38,804 bases of DNA from Chloroflexota bacterium (GTDB lineage: Bacteria; Chloroflexota; Anaerolineae; Promineifilales; Promineifilaceae): NCBI GenBank assembly GCA_024275635.1, contig JAJRYT010000133.1:1-38804 (forward strand). Direction: 5' to 3'. The notes beneath the pieces are model-generated. The model did not search any database and was not told the origin of the DNA. It saw only the letters and a program-made list of their open reading frames with translations. Of this stretch, positions 23,049 to 31,993 are shown piece by piece. Position numbers and translations under genes: made by a program. Every line of letters starts with the position of its first letter. Positions within the stretch are counted from its first letter, which is position 1.

Positions 23049-24962
23049 TTATGCCGACGCATCCATAGACAACTTGTCAACCAAAACATTACCCGCTTCT
23101 AGCTCATCCTCGGCAGGCGTATTCATCAACTTCTCAAACGCCGCCCGATCCAACGTTTCCACATCCATCAACGTCGTAGCCAATCTCACCAGTGTATCCC
23201 GATTTTCTCGGATAATATTTAACGCCCGCTCATAATTAGCGCCTAAAAGCTGGCGCACCTCTTCATCAATTACCTTAGCCGCTTCCTCACTGTAATCCCG
23301 GCCTCCCATACCATATCCCCACTCCTGGCCCAGGAAGGGACTGTTGCGCTGCCCTCCATAAGTCGGCAGACCCAACGCATCGGACATGCCATACTGCATC
23401 ACCATCGCCCTGGCCATCCGCGTTGCCTGCTGCAAATCATTCGAAGCGCCCGTGGTCACACGCCCAAAGAAAACCTCCTCAGAGGCCCGGCCCCCCAACG
23501 CCATCGTAATCTGATCTTCAAAATAGTTCCGACTGTAGACAAACCGATCCTCCGGCAGCGGCATCACATAGCCGCCAGCCTGGCCGCGCGGCACAATCGT
23601 TATTTTCTGCACCGGGTCCGTGTGAATCAAGTTAAAACTTACCACAGCATGACCGGCTTCGTGATAAGCTACCGTCTCCTTATCCTCCTCACTCATCACC
23701 CGGCTCTTACGTTCCGGCCCCATCACAATCCGATCAAACGCATCCTGGAATTCCAGCAGGCCAATCGTTTTCTGATCGCGTCGGGCGGCATAAATCGCCG
23801 CCTCATTCAATAAGTTCTCCAGGTCAGCGCCAGAAAAACCGGCCGTCAGGCGGGCAATATCCGAGAACAACACTTCCGAAGAGACCGGCTTGCCACGCGC
23901 ATGAACCTGCAAAATCGCTTCACGTCCCTTTACATCCGGCAAATCCACAAATACTTTGCGGTCAAACCGGCCCGGGCGCAGCAGCGCCGGGTCCAAAACA
24001 TCAGCCCGGTTCGTTGCCGCCATCACAATAATATTCGTCTCATTATCAAACCCGTCCATCTCCACCAAAATTTGATTGAGCGTTTGCTCGCGTTCGTCAT
24101 TACCGCCGCCAAGCCCGGCGCCGCGCTGACGGCCAACAGCATCAATCTCGTCCACAAAAACAATGGAGGGAGCGGCCTGCTTGGCTTTATCAAATAAATC
24201 GCGCACACGGCTGGCGCCAACACCCACAAACATTTCCACAAATTCAGAGCCGGAAATGTGGAAGAAAGGCACACCGGCTTCACCGGCAATCGCCCGCGCC
24301 AACAGGGTCTTGCCCGTTCCCGGGGGACCAACCATCAACACGCCTTTGGGGATTCGCGCCCCTACTTGAACAAACTTCTCCGGCTCGCGCAGGAACTGTA
24401 CAACCTCCTCCAACTCCTGCTTCGCCTCTTCCACGCCAGCCACATCGTCAAAAGTCACAGTAGGCCGGTCAGCATCGTTTAGATTCTTTGCCCGACTGCG
24501 GCCAAAGCCAAAAATGCTGTTGCCGCCGCCACCCTGCATTTGCCGGAAACTGCGGCTGAAAAGCCAGATGATCAGCAAGACGGGGCCAATAGCCAGAAAA
24601 ATACTGATGAAATTGTTCCAACTGGACTGGTCATTGATGAGCAGATCTACCCCATTCTCATCCAAGACTTCTTGAGTTACGCCAAAATAGCTTAAACTCT
24701 CTTCCAGGCTGCTGCGCGTATCAATGGTTGTAGATAGTTCCGAACCATCGGCCAGCCCCAAACGCAATCGGCTGCCAGTTACATTGATACTCTCGATCTG
24801 ACCGGCTTTAACACGAGCCATCGCATCAGGCAGGCTGATTTGTTCCGGGCCGTTGAATTTGCCGCTAAACCACAATTGCAGCCCTAAAATAAGGGCAAAA
24901 ATGCCTAATATCCATACCCAGGCTGGTATTGTTGGCCTGGTTTCATTGGGTTGCTCTTCCAT
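23049..24962 (-). CDS. ftsH: ATP-dependent zinc metalloprotease FtsH
   Basis: FtsH is the hexameric membrane-bound AAA+ protease that removes damaged membrane proteins and short-lived regulators. The 637 residues show all parts in order. Two helices (~14-32 and ~118-135) flank a small external domain. The AAA+ module has Walker A GPPGTGKT at 212-219, Walker B IVFVDEID at 267-274, and the second region of homology around [20 protein letters not shown]. The zinc motif HEAGH is at 434-438. The C-terminal helical domain ends with [13 protein letters not shown]. The length is usual. It has a short AAGGTAAG ribosome binding site and its own terminator, so it is probably monocistronic. Unlike its neighbours it has no ACGGCCGT, perhaps because its protein sequence is tightly constrained. 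Confidence 0.98.
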   Translation of the reverse strand: MEEQPNETRPTIPAWVWILGIFALILGLQLWFSGKFNGPEQISLPDAMARVKAGQIESINVTGSRLRLGLADGSELSTTIDTRSSLEESLSYFGVTQEVLDENGVDLLINDQSSWNNFISIFLAIGPVLLIIWLFSRSFRQMQGGGGNSIFGFGRSRAKNLNDADRPTVTFDDVAGVEEAKQELEEVVQFLREPEKFVQVGARIPKGVLMVGPPGTGKTLLARAIAGEAGVPFFHISGSEFVEMFVGVGASRVRDLFDKAKQAAPSIVFVDEIDAVGRQRGAGLGGGNDEREQTLNQILVEMDGFDNETNIIVMAATNRADVLDPALLRPGRFDRKVFVDLPDVKGREAILQVHARGKPVSSEVLFSDIARLTAGFSGADLENLLNEAAIYAARRDQKTIGLLEFQDAFDRIVMGPERKSRVMSEEDKETVAYHEAGHAVVSFNLIHTDPVQKITIVPRGQAGGYVMPLPEDRFVYSRNYFEDQITMALGGRASEEVFFGRVTTGASNDLQQATRMARAMVMQYGMSDALGLPTYGGQRNSPFLGQEWGYGMGGRDYSEEAAKVIDEEVRQLLGANYERALNIIRENRDTLVRLATTLMDVETLDRAAFEKLMNTPAEDELEAGNVLVDKLSMDASA

Positions 24963-25328
24963 ACGCTTACCTTTATGCTCCTAATAGCGACATAGCTAGA
25001 GGGTAAAGCCAGAGTGAGAGGCGTCTCCTGACAATTTTTCTCTAGCTCAATCCTCTAAACTCTAGTTTATCATTTATATCAAAGTAGTGTTTGATTATTA
25101 TAAACCTTAGCTTAAAATTAACTAAACGATTTACACCCATGTTGTAACAACTAGCCCTCCTGGAGGTTAAACCCAGCTAACCATTCGTGAACCTCCGGGA
25201 AAATGCCTTAGTAGTTGCCCCATATTTTATAGACGCCGCCAAGACAACAAAATTGTACGCGGAAATATGGTTTACTTCAATATCCAGCCCGTTCTTATTA
25301 TTGACAATTCATGTAAAATAAGAATATC
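24963..25328. other. Divergent intergenic region ftsH / amidase
   Basis: The region holds the leaders of two divergent genes and no other gene. On the minus strand a perfect TATAAT is at 25097-25102 with a poor -35 box, giving ftsH a leader of about 130 bases. The dispersed repeat at 25155-25211 and a plus-strand promoter candidate at 25301-25330 are listed separately. Confidence 0.4.
25155..25211 (+). repeat. Dispersed CCTCC/GGAGG hairpin repeat, copy 1
   Basis: The stretch CCTCCTGGAGGTTAA ... CAGCTAACCATTCGTGAACCTCCGG ... CTTAG is clearly the same element as 37904-37969. Both hold a short CCTCC-GGAGG palindrome at the left and a second AACCTCCGG arm at the right. A related element with two such palindromes is at 37238-37300. 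Confidence 0.75.
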
Positions 25329-25330
25329 AT
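25301..25330 (+). promoter_or_regulatory. Candidate promoter overlapping the amidase start
   Basis: A perfect TTGACA (25301-25306) is followed after 18 bases by TATCAT (25325-25330, five of six), whose last two bases are the first two of the ATG at 25329. If this promoter is real, the transcript starts inside the annotated gene and translation must begin downstream, for example at the GTG near 25389. Confidence 0.4.
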
Positions 25331-26117
25331 GCAATTCCAACGTAGCGGCTCTAACCAACAATTCACATCGTCCTCTTGGCTGCGCTTAGTGCGCCATAAC
25401 ATCCCCATTATATTATTTCTTATATTGGCCACGGCCGGTATGGTAACTATTTATTGGTTTTTTAATCCGGCCAGCAGTGATGTTGATGGTGTACCGTTCG
25501 TCGTGTCTGGGGATTTTTTATCGGCTCCCATTGTCAAAGATGTTCCAGCCAAACCAGTGTTGCAGCGGTTGGCCCAAAGCGTCGGCCCACTGCGTATTGG
25601 CATCATTGCCGGGCATAAGGGATTTGACAGCGGAGCGGTATGCGCCGATGGGCTGACAGAAGCGGCGGTGAACGCCGACCTGGCTGAACGGTTGGCTGCC
25701 AATCTTCAGGCTCGCGGCATTCGCACTGAAATCCTGGAGGAGTTTGACGCCCGATTGCCTGGGTATGGGGCAACGGCGCTCATTTCTATTCATGCCGATT
25801 CTTGCATATATGTCAATGAACTTGCTACCGGCTTCAAAATAGCTGGCGCCGCGTCTACACAGTCTGCCCGGCTTTCCACCTGTATGGAACAAGCCTACAA
25901 TATGGCGACCGGACTGCCTTTCCACGCCAATACCATTACGGATGATATGGCTAATTACCATGCTTTTCGTGAAATTGCCCCCGGTACACCGGCTATAATT
26001 ATTGAAGTGGGTTTTCTTAATTTGGATCGTGAATTGCTGACGACGAATACGGACCCGGTAGTGATTGGGTTGATTAATGGTGTGACTTGTTTTTTGGAAC
26101 AGAGTGCATATGAATAA
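25329..26117 (+). CDS. N-acetylmuramoyl-L-alanine amidase (Amidase_3), membrane-anchored
   Basis: The 262-residue protein has a membrane helix at ~27-47 and an outer zinc amidase domain that cuts the bond between N-acetylmuramate and L-alanine in peptidoglycan. Motifs in order: IGIIAGHKGFDSGAVC with the first zinc His, LTEAAVNADLAERL with the zinc Glu, LISIHADS with the second zinc His, and PAIIIEVGFLNLDRE with the catalytic Glu. All ligands are present. No ribosome binding site precedes the ATG at 25329, and a promoter candidate overlaps it, so the true start may be the GTG near 25389, just before the membrane helix. The gene overlaps the L,D-transpeptidase gene by eight bases. Confidence 0.88.
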   Translation: MQFQRSGSNQQFTSSSWLRLVRHNIPIILFLILATAGMVTIYWFFNPASSDVDGVPFVVSGDFLSAPIVKDVPAKPVLQRLAQSVGPLRIGIIAGHKGFDSGAVCADGLTEAAVNADLAERLAANLQARGIRTEILEEFDARLPGYGATALISIHADSCIYVNELATGFKIAGAASTQSARLSTCMEQAYNMATGLPFHANTITDDMANYHAFREIAPGTPAIIIEVGFLNLDRELLTTNTDPVVIGLINGVTCFLEQSAYE

Positions 26118-27198
26118 TAACAGGCTTCTCATTCAGCGGGCAGGGGAAGCCGTGAAGGCCGGGGAGAAGCGGCAGGCGCGAGCGCTGCTGCTGCAAGCGG
26201 TACGTCAGGATGCCCAGGATTATAGGGCTTGGTTGGGACTGGCGCGTATAGCCCCCTCACCACAGGCCAGCCTGGATTATGCGCAACGCGCCTCTCGATT
26301 AAAGCCGAATGCGCCTATTGTGCAAAAGGTTTTGGCCTGGGCAGAGAAAAGGGTTATTGATGGGGAACAGTTGACGGTTAACAATCCACAATCAACAATT
26401 ACCAGCCCACAACCAATTGTTTATCGTTGGTCAACGGCCGTTACCTGGAGCGCCGCTGCCTTTATCATCCTACTCCTGCTGGGTATTGGCGGTCTGGCTG
26501 TCGGGAACAGTAGGGGCCTCCACGAAACGGCCGTCAACCTGGTCGAGCCATCGGCCCAAGTAATCGCCCAGGTAGAACGAAGTTTACCGGAACAGGACGC
26601 GGCCGCCGCGATGACGGCAACGGCCGTTCCTACCCCCACTCCCACCCCCTCTGCCACGGCGCCAGCGATCCAACCCAAACATATCGCTGAGGGGAAGGAA
26701 GACGGCCCCCGCGCCACCTGGACCATCACCCCCATGCCGACTGACACCCCTACGCCTTCGCCCACACCTCTACCAACTTTTGTCAGCCCCAACAACAGCC
26801 AGCCAACAGGACGGCCGTTTGGCGTGGGGCAGTCTGAACATTGGATTGATATCAACTTGAGCAGCCAAACCTTGACGGCATATGAGGGGGATACGGCCGT
26901 TTACAACACCCTCATCTCCAGCGGCCTGCCATCCTTCCCCACCGTCACCGGCCAATTTCGCGTCTGGCTGCGCTTTGAGAGCCAGACAATGGACGGCACA
27001 CGCCTGGGATACGATTACTACCTGGAAAACGTCCCCTACGTCATGTACTTTTACGAAGATTACGCCCTGCACGGCACCTTCTGGCATAACAACTTCGGCC
27101 AGCCCATGAGCCACGGCTGTGTCAACATGTACACGCCCGACGCCCAATGGCTATTTAACTGGTCTACCATCGGTACGGTGGTTAACGTACATTACTAA
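26110..27198 (+). CDS. L,D-transpeptidase (YkuD) with N-terminal helical-repeat domain
   Basis: The 362-residue protein would form 3-3 type cross-links or attach proteins to peptidoglycan. Residues 1-80 are TPR-like helices (AGEAVKAGEKRQARALLLQA) on the cytoplasmic side. A membrane helix spans ~112-132. A long Thr/Pro linker (~165-235) follows, then the YkuD domain (~245-362): WIDINLSSQTLTAYEGD, and the active-site stretch HGTFWHNNFG...SHGCVNM with His321 and catalytic Cys337. ATG at 26110 is used. A GTG two codons earlier is possible. The eight-base overlap with the amidase gene shows a wall-remodelling operon. Residues ~86-103 (QLTVNNPQSTITSPQP) look like an in-frame intergenic-type repeat insert. 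Four to five ACGGCCGT copies fall in this gene. Confidence 0.92.
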   Translation: MNNNRLLIQRAGEAVKAGEKRQARALLLQAVRQDAQDYRAWLGLARIAPSPQASLDYAQRASRLKPNAPIVQKVLAWAEKRVIDGEQLTVNNPQSTITSPQPIVYRWSTAVTWSAAAFIILLLLGIGGLAVGNSRGLHETAVNLVEPSAQVIAQVERSLPEQDAAAAMTATAVPTPTPTPSATAPAIQPKHIAEGKEDGPRATWTITPMPTDTPTPSPTPLPTFVSPNNSQPTGRPFGVGQSEHWIDINLSSQTLTAYEGDTAVYNTLISSGLPSFPTVTGQFRVWLRFESQTMDGTRLGYDYYLENVPYVMYFYEDYALHGTFWHNNFGQPMSHGCVNMYTPDAQWLFNWSTIGTVVNVHY

Positions 27199-27214
27199 TA
27201 ATTAGGAGGAGCAC

Positions 27215-27865
27215 ATGTCTCGCAAAAGCATCTTTCTTTTCATCATCCTCAGTTTCATCCTGGTAAGCTGCGGCGGCCCGTCTGCTGAATACACGCTGGG
27301 CGAAGTCACCTTATCCGAGGATTTCAGCAATCCCAAAGCATGGGAGTATTTTGTGGATGAGAGCGCCGGCCTGAACCTACAGGTAACGGACGGCGCTTAT
27401 CGTATCCGGCTGGGTGACTCCGGTTACCTCTGGGGATTAAATGACCAAAACCAGAGCGACGTGGTGTTGGAAATAACCGCCAACCAGCTTTCGACCCACG
27501 AAAACAACGCCTACGGCATTATGTGCCGCGCCAACACCAGCAACAACGGCGATGGCTACTATTTCCTCATCAGCGGCGATGGTTTCTATTCCATCTCTCG
27601 CGGCGAAGGCGAGGATGTCAATCCCATCGTTGATTGGACGGAAAGTTCGGCCGTCAACAAGGGCGCCGACAGCAACACACTGCGGGCCGTTTGCATCGGT
27701 GATTACTTGGCGCTGTATGTCAACGACCAATTTGTCGCCGACGCCCGTGACACCGCCTACAGCAGCGGCTATGCCGGGTTAACCGCTGCCGCTTTTGAAG
27801 AAGGGGACATTGACGTGACCTTCGATAACCTCACCATCTGGCAAGCATCGTTGGCCGCGGAATGA
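27215..27865 (+). CDS. Lipoprotein with beta-sandwich (laminin-G/DUF1080-like) domain
   Basis: The 216-residue secreted lipoprotein has signal peptide MSRKSIFLFIILSFILVSC with the lipid-bearing Cys19. The rest (~30-210) has the pattern of a concanavalin-like sandwich: LSEDFSNPKAWEYF, then YRIRLGDSGYLWG, AYGIMCRANTSNNGDGYYFLISGDGFYSI and VTFDNLTIWQ. This is as in DUF1080/3-keto-disaccharide hydrolase-like folds, which often bind sugars. No catalytic residues can be named. GGAGGA lies before the ATG and the gene follows the L,D-transpeptidase by 16 bases, so it belongs to the same operon. A carbohydrate- or wall-binding role is inferred. Confidence 0.75.
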   Translation: MSRKSIFLFIILSFILVSCGGPSAEYTLGEVTLSEDFSNPKAWEYFVDESAGLNLQVTDGAYRIRLGDSGYLWGLNDQNQSDVVLEITANQLSTHENNAYGIMCRANTSNNGDGYYFLISGDGFYSISRGEGEDVNPIVDWTESSAVNKGADSNTLRAVCIGDYLALYVNDQFVADARDTAYSSGYAGLTAAAFEEGDIDVTFDNLTIWQASLAAE

Positions 27866-27927
27866 CGAGACGATAGACAGACCACTGAACACGTAACACT
27901 TAAAACAGTAACCAGAATAGGAACCGT

Positions 27928-29565
27928 ATGAACGACTACGATGTGATTGTAATTGGCTCCGGCGCGGGAGGGATGGCAACGGCCGTTCCCCTCGCCCAGG
28001 CCGGGCAAAAAGTCCTTGTGCTGGAACAACACTACATCCCCGGCGGCTGGACACACTCCTTCACCCTCGAAGGGTACAAATTTAGCCCCGGCGTCCATTA
28101 CATTGGCGGACTGGAACCAGGCGGCCCCATGCGCCGCATCTACGAAGGGTTGGGCGTCTCCCAAGATTTAGCCTTCTGCGAACTCAACCCCAACGGCTTC
28201 GACCACATCTTCATCGGTCAGGAACAGTTCGACATCCCCAAAGGGCGCGACCGCTACGCCGACCGGCTTAAAGCCCGCTTCCCGCGCGAAGCCAAAGGGA
28301 TAGATGGCTACCTAAACGCCTGTCAGGCCATAATGGATGAACTCAAACTGCTCACGCGCGTGCGCAGCATCAGCGCGGCGCTGCGCCTGCCATTCCAAGC
28401 CCGCCACATCCTGCGCTGGGCTTTCCGATCCGGAGCCGATCTCATCAACCATTTCGTCAACGATCCTGTGCTGAGAGCCATCTTCGCCGCTCAATCTGGG
28501 GATCATGGGCTGCCGCCCTCACTGGTCTCCGCGCCCGTTCATGCCGGAGTTACCCACCATTATTTCAACGGCGGCTACTATCCGCTGGGCGGCGCCTTTG
28601 CCATTCCCCGCGCCTTTGCCCGCGCCCTCAAACGGGCCGGAGGCGAGCTACGCCTTTCCAGCCGCGTGGAGCGTCTTCTTATAAAAGGCAAACGTGTTAC
28701 TGGCGTCCGCCTTGCTGATGGGACGAAAATAACCGCCAGCCACGTTGTCAGCAACGCCGACCCGGAAGTAACCTTTGGCAAGCTGATTGGCCGGGCGCAT
28801 CTGAGTCACAAACTTCAGCGCAAATTGGACAAGGTGCGCTACTCCACCTCGGCTTTGAGTTTATTCATGGCAGTAGATATGGATTTGCGCGCCGCCGGTC
28901 TCGATTCGGGCAACTATTGGTTTTACGCTCATCCCGACCTGGAAAACATTTACCAAGGCGGTCTGAACGACAAAGCGCTGCACGCCGACCCGGAAGCGAT
29001 TTTCCTGACAGTGACCACTCTCAAGGACCCGTCTAAGATGCACAGCGGCCACCACACGCTGGAAGCATTCAGTTTTGTCAGCTATGAACCATTCCAACGC
29101 TGGGCCAACCAGTCGCCGGGCGACCGGGATTGGGAATACCAGCAGTTGAAGGAGCGGCTGACGGCGGGAATGCTGGCGGCGATTGACCAACGCATACCCG
29201 GTTTTAGCAAGCACGTGGTCTTTAAGGAGTTGGGAACGCCGTTAAGCAATGAGTATTATCTCAACGCGACGCGGGGCAACCTGTACGGGATTGACAAAGG
29301 CCGCTTCCAGGTAGGGCCGTGGGCGTTTGGCAACAAGACGGAGTTTGACGGCCTCTGGCTGAGTGGGGCTAGCACACCCGCCGGGCATGGCGTGGCCGGG
29401 GCCACCGCTTCCGGCCTTTCCACAGCCAAACAAATCCTGGGCTGCCGCTATTCAGAACTGCTGGCGCAAAATGGGCCGGAACTAGCTATCTACCCTTCGG
29501 AGGAACCGGCTCAGTGGCCGGCTAAGTTAAGGCGGCGGATCGGGAAGGGGAACGGCCGTCAATAG
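27928..29565 (+). CDS. Phytoene desaturase / RetSat-like FAD-dependent oxidoreductase
   Basis: The 545-residue protein belongs to the CrtI/CrtO/RetSat flavoprotein group, which saturate, desaturate or isomerise carotenoid-like and other isoprenoid chains. The dinucleotide fold is at the N-terminus: VIVIGSGAGGMATAVPLA, then VLVLEQHYIPGGWTHSF. Other family parts are FSPGVHYIGGL, YPLGGAFAIPRAFARALKRAGGE, GVRLADGTKITASHVVSNADP and the C-terminal flavin segment GLWLSGASTPAGHGVAGATASG. The GGWTHSF and PGVHYIGG wording is closer to RetSat/CrtH-type proteins than to CrtI. It begins 62 bases after the lipoprotein gene and may be the last gene of that operon. No carotenoid synthesis gene is nearby, so the substrate is open. 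Confidence 0.88.
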   Translation: MNDYDVIVIGSGAGGMATAVPLAQAGQKVLVLEQHYIPGGWTHSFTLEGYKFSPGVHYIGGLEPGGPMRRIYEGLGVSQDLAFCELNPNGFDHIFIGQEQFDIPKGRDRYADRLKARFPREAKGIDGYLNACQAIMDELKLLTRVRSISAALRLPFQARHILRWAFRSGADLINHFVNDPVLRAIFAAQSGDHGLPPSLVSAPVHAGVTHHYFNGGYYPLGGAFAIPRAFARALKRAGGELRLSSRVERLLIKGKRVTGVRLADGTKITASHVVSNADPEVTFGKLIGRAHLSHKLQRKLDKVRYSTSALSLFMAVDMDLRAAGLDSGNYWFYAHPDLENIYQGGLNDKALHADPEAIFLTVTTLKDPSKMHSGHHTLEAFSFVSYEPFQRWANQSPGDRDWEYQQLKERLTAGMLAAIDQRIPGFSKHVVFKELGTPLSNEYYLNATRGNLYGIDKGRFQVGPWAFGNKTEFDGLWLSGASTPAGHGVAGATASGLSTAKQILGCRYSELLAQNGPELAIYPSEEPAQWPAKLRRRIGKGNGRQ

Positions 29566-29595
29566 TTTCGGTTCCCTGATCTCCGCATAACTCTC

Positions 29596-31992
29596 CTATT
29601 CATAAGCCAGTACATCGCGCACCGTCAAACGGGACGCATTACGCGCCGGGACATAACTGGCGGCAATTGCAATCACCACAACCAGCGCCAGCCACAAGAA
29701 CGCGCCGGGCACAGAGTAAACATAACTGAGCGGCCCGTTGACGATCTCCGTACCGACAATTAAGCTCAAGAACTTGCCTGCCGGAACGGCTAAAACAACT
29801 GACGCCAGCCAGCTAATCAACGCCATGAGCAGCCCTTCCACCAAAACCACCCGTAGAACCGATTGGTTCGACGCGCCCACAGCCCGCATCACGCCAATTT
29901 CGCGGGTGCGCTCAATGACATTCATGCTCATCGTCCCCGCCAGGCCCAACCCCCCGACCAGCGTGATGAGCAAGGTCATAATCATCAGCACTGATACGAT
30001 GATGTCAAACTGGTCTTCCTGGACACCGCGCATCGCCGAACTGGTTTCGATCCGGGTGACGCGCAGCCCTTGCTCCCGGAAATATGCCTCCACCCTCTCG
30101 GCTACCTGGGATTGATAGGCGGGATCGTGATAAGTGGCAACTAGCTGCGCCTGTCGGGTTTGATCAATCTCGCCCACTAGCTGGGAAACATACTCGTAAC
30201 TGCCATATGATTCGTACCAGACGGTTACACCGATGGATTGGTAAACGCCGACTATCGTCCACGGCTCTTCCCGTCCGGCAATTTTGAGGATGATTTCATC
30301 GCCGACGGCCAGGCTGGGGTCTTCGCGCAGCAGCCTGGTATCAATGACCAGGGCGTTGCTGTCGCCGGACTGCAGCCAACGGCCGTTTACGATCTTGGGC
30401 CGGGTCAACTCGCTGCCGGCCGGGGGGGCCATGATCGTCATGCTGTTCCCCTCCTCCCCATCGGCGTTGATGATACTGCCGTTGACTGTTGTCCATCCCT
30501 CAACCGCTTCCACACCGGGGACAGCCAGGGCGCGCTGTCTGATAAGCGGCAGGCGATACGGCCGTTCAAAATCCACCTGAATATCAAATTGATACGCCTG
30601 CCCCAACTCCTGCACCGTTCGATCCGCCGACGCGCTCACACTGACCACCCCGATAAACACAGCGCCGCCCAGCGTCAGCGTCCCCAACGTCAGCGCCACC
30701 CGCCGCTGGTCGCGCAAAATATTCCCCAGCGCCAACAGCCCCGGTCCCGTCATAAATCGGATCCGCTGAATCACCCGCTCCAACAAGCTGCCGCTCATAT
30801 CCTCTGCGCTCAACCCCTGCGTGTTAAGCGCAGCATGAACCGTCACCTTTGTACCGCGCCAGATGGCCGGCAGCGCCGCCAGCACCGGAACCAGCACACT
30901 GACAAAAAGTTCCAACAGCAGCGCCTGCGGCAGGAGACGAAATGGCGGCAGGGCCAGATCGGTCAGTTGAGGACCGGCAATAAATTGGGCGAATTTTAAT
31001 GCCGCCAGCGCCGCCAGGGGCGCGGCCACGATAAAAGCTAACAAGCCAAACGCCACTACTAACAACAAATACATCCGCACCATATCCGGGGTGTTAGCTC
31101 CAATCGCCTTCATGATGCCAATAAATTTAACCTGGCGCAGGATCAACGCCGACATCGTATTGAACACCAGGAAGGCGCTCAAAACCAGAGAAACCAGGGC
31201 CAAAATCCCCAACACCAGGCGAATGGTTTTAATGATGAACTTGACCGGGCTGACGCCGGGTTCGGCGAAGACCAGGGTGAAGTAGACGAAGACGCCGCTG
31301 CGTTCCATTTTGTCTTTGATCTGGCCTGTCAGCGCCTTGATATAGTCGGGATCGTTCTTGTTTTCGGCGGCGACATAAATCAGACGGTTGTAATCGGCCG
31401 TTTCGCCCAGCCACTCGAATGTTTCCAGGGCGGTGTAAAGATTGATGGCGCCGCTGTTAATGGAAGGTTCGGCATTTTGGTCACGGATGGAACCGACGAT
31501 GGGCATTTCGTAGCGACGGCCGTCACTCATCTCCACCACAACCAGATCGCCTATGGCAAAATCGGTCAGCGCCAGCGCCGTCTGGTCAATCAACAATTCC
31601 CGGCTGCCGGGGACGGCCGTGCCTTGCATCGGCTCAACTAAATTAACCCGGCTTGATTCATAATCCCAGGCGTAAAGCTGGCCGCTGAACCAGCGATCCT
31701 GCAGATTCAGGCGCACACGGCGCCCGCGCCGCCCTTCAGCCTCATCTACCTCCGGCATCGCCTGCACCGCGTCCACCATCTCATCGTCAAAATCAGATGT
31801 CATGATAAAGGCGCTGGTGGGATTAACTGCTTTGTAACCAACGTCAACCGCCTCTGCCAGCAGCAGATACGAATTAGCGACCATGCCTACGGCAAACACG
31901 CCGATGGCGATAGAGAGGACGACCAGCAAGGTTCGGGTCTTGTTGCCCCACAAATCGGCCAGGATTTTTTTCCAACGCGGTTTGATAATCAT
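29596..31992 (-). CDS. FtsX/MacB-type ABC transporter permease, duplicated
   Basis: The 798-residue membrane protein has two FtsX-type halves in one chain. Helix 1 is near the N-terminus (RTLLVVLSIAIGVFAVGMVA), followed by an extracytoplasmic domain (~45-260). Helices 2-4 (~265-365) come next. Then a second start helix (~430-450: LGTLTLGGAVFIGVVSV), a second extracytoplasmic domain (~460-660) and the last three helices, ending TVRDVLAYE. Such proteins work with a MacB/LolD ATPase to drive lipoprotein, peptide or lipid handling outside the membrane rather than simple transport. The ATG at 31992 is one base after the ATPase gene's stop and has no ribosome binding site, so translation is coupled. 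It is convergent with the RetSat-like gene. Confidence 0.92.
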   Translation of the reverse strand: MIIKPRWKKILADLWGNKTRTLLVVLSIAIGVFAVGMVANSYLLLAEAVDVGYKAVNPTSAFIMTSDFDDEMVDAVQAMPEVDEAEGRRGRRVRLNLQDRWFSGQLYAWDYESSRVNLVEPMQGTAVPGSRELLIDQTALALTDFAIGDLVVVEMSDGRRYEMPIVGSIRDQNAEPSINSGAINLYTALETFEWLGETADYNRLIYVAAENKNDPDYIKALTGQIKDKMERSGVFVYFTLVFAEPGVSPVKFIIKTIRLVLGILALVSLVLSAFLVFNTMSALILRQVKFIGIMKAIGANTPDMVRMYLLLVVAFGLLAFIVAAPLAALAALKFAQFIAGPQLTDLALPPFRLLPQALLLELFVSVLVPVLAALPAIWRGTKVTVHAALNTQGLSAEDMSGSLLERVIQRIRFMTGPGLLALGNILRDQRRVALTLGTLTLGGAVFIGVVSVSASADRTVQELGQAYQFDIQVDFERPYRLPLIRQRALAVPGVEAVEGWTTVNGSIINADGEEGNSMTIMAPPAGSELTRPKIVNGRWLQSGDSNALVIDTRLLREDPSLAVGDEIILKIAGREEPWTIVGVYQSIGVTVWYESYGSYEYVSQLVGEIDQTRQAQLVATYHDPAYQSQVAERVEAYFREQGLRVTRIETSSAMRGVQEDQFDIIVSVLMIMTLLITLVGGLGLAGTMSMNVIERTREIGVMRAVGASNQSVLRVVLVEGLLMALISWLASVVLAVPAGKFLSLIVGTEIVNGPLSYVYSVPGAFLWLALVVVIAIAASYVPARNASRLTVRDVLAYE

Positions 31993-31993
31993 G

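Noticed and set aside
30238..30999. 253-codon plus-strand frame antisense to the FtsX-type permease
   Set aside because: The permease domain pattern on the other strand is unambiguous and the antisense product has shadow composition.
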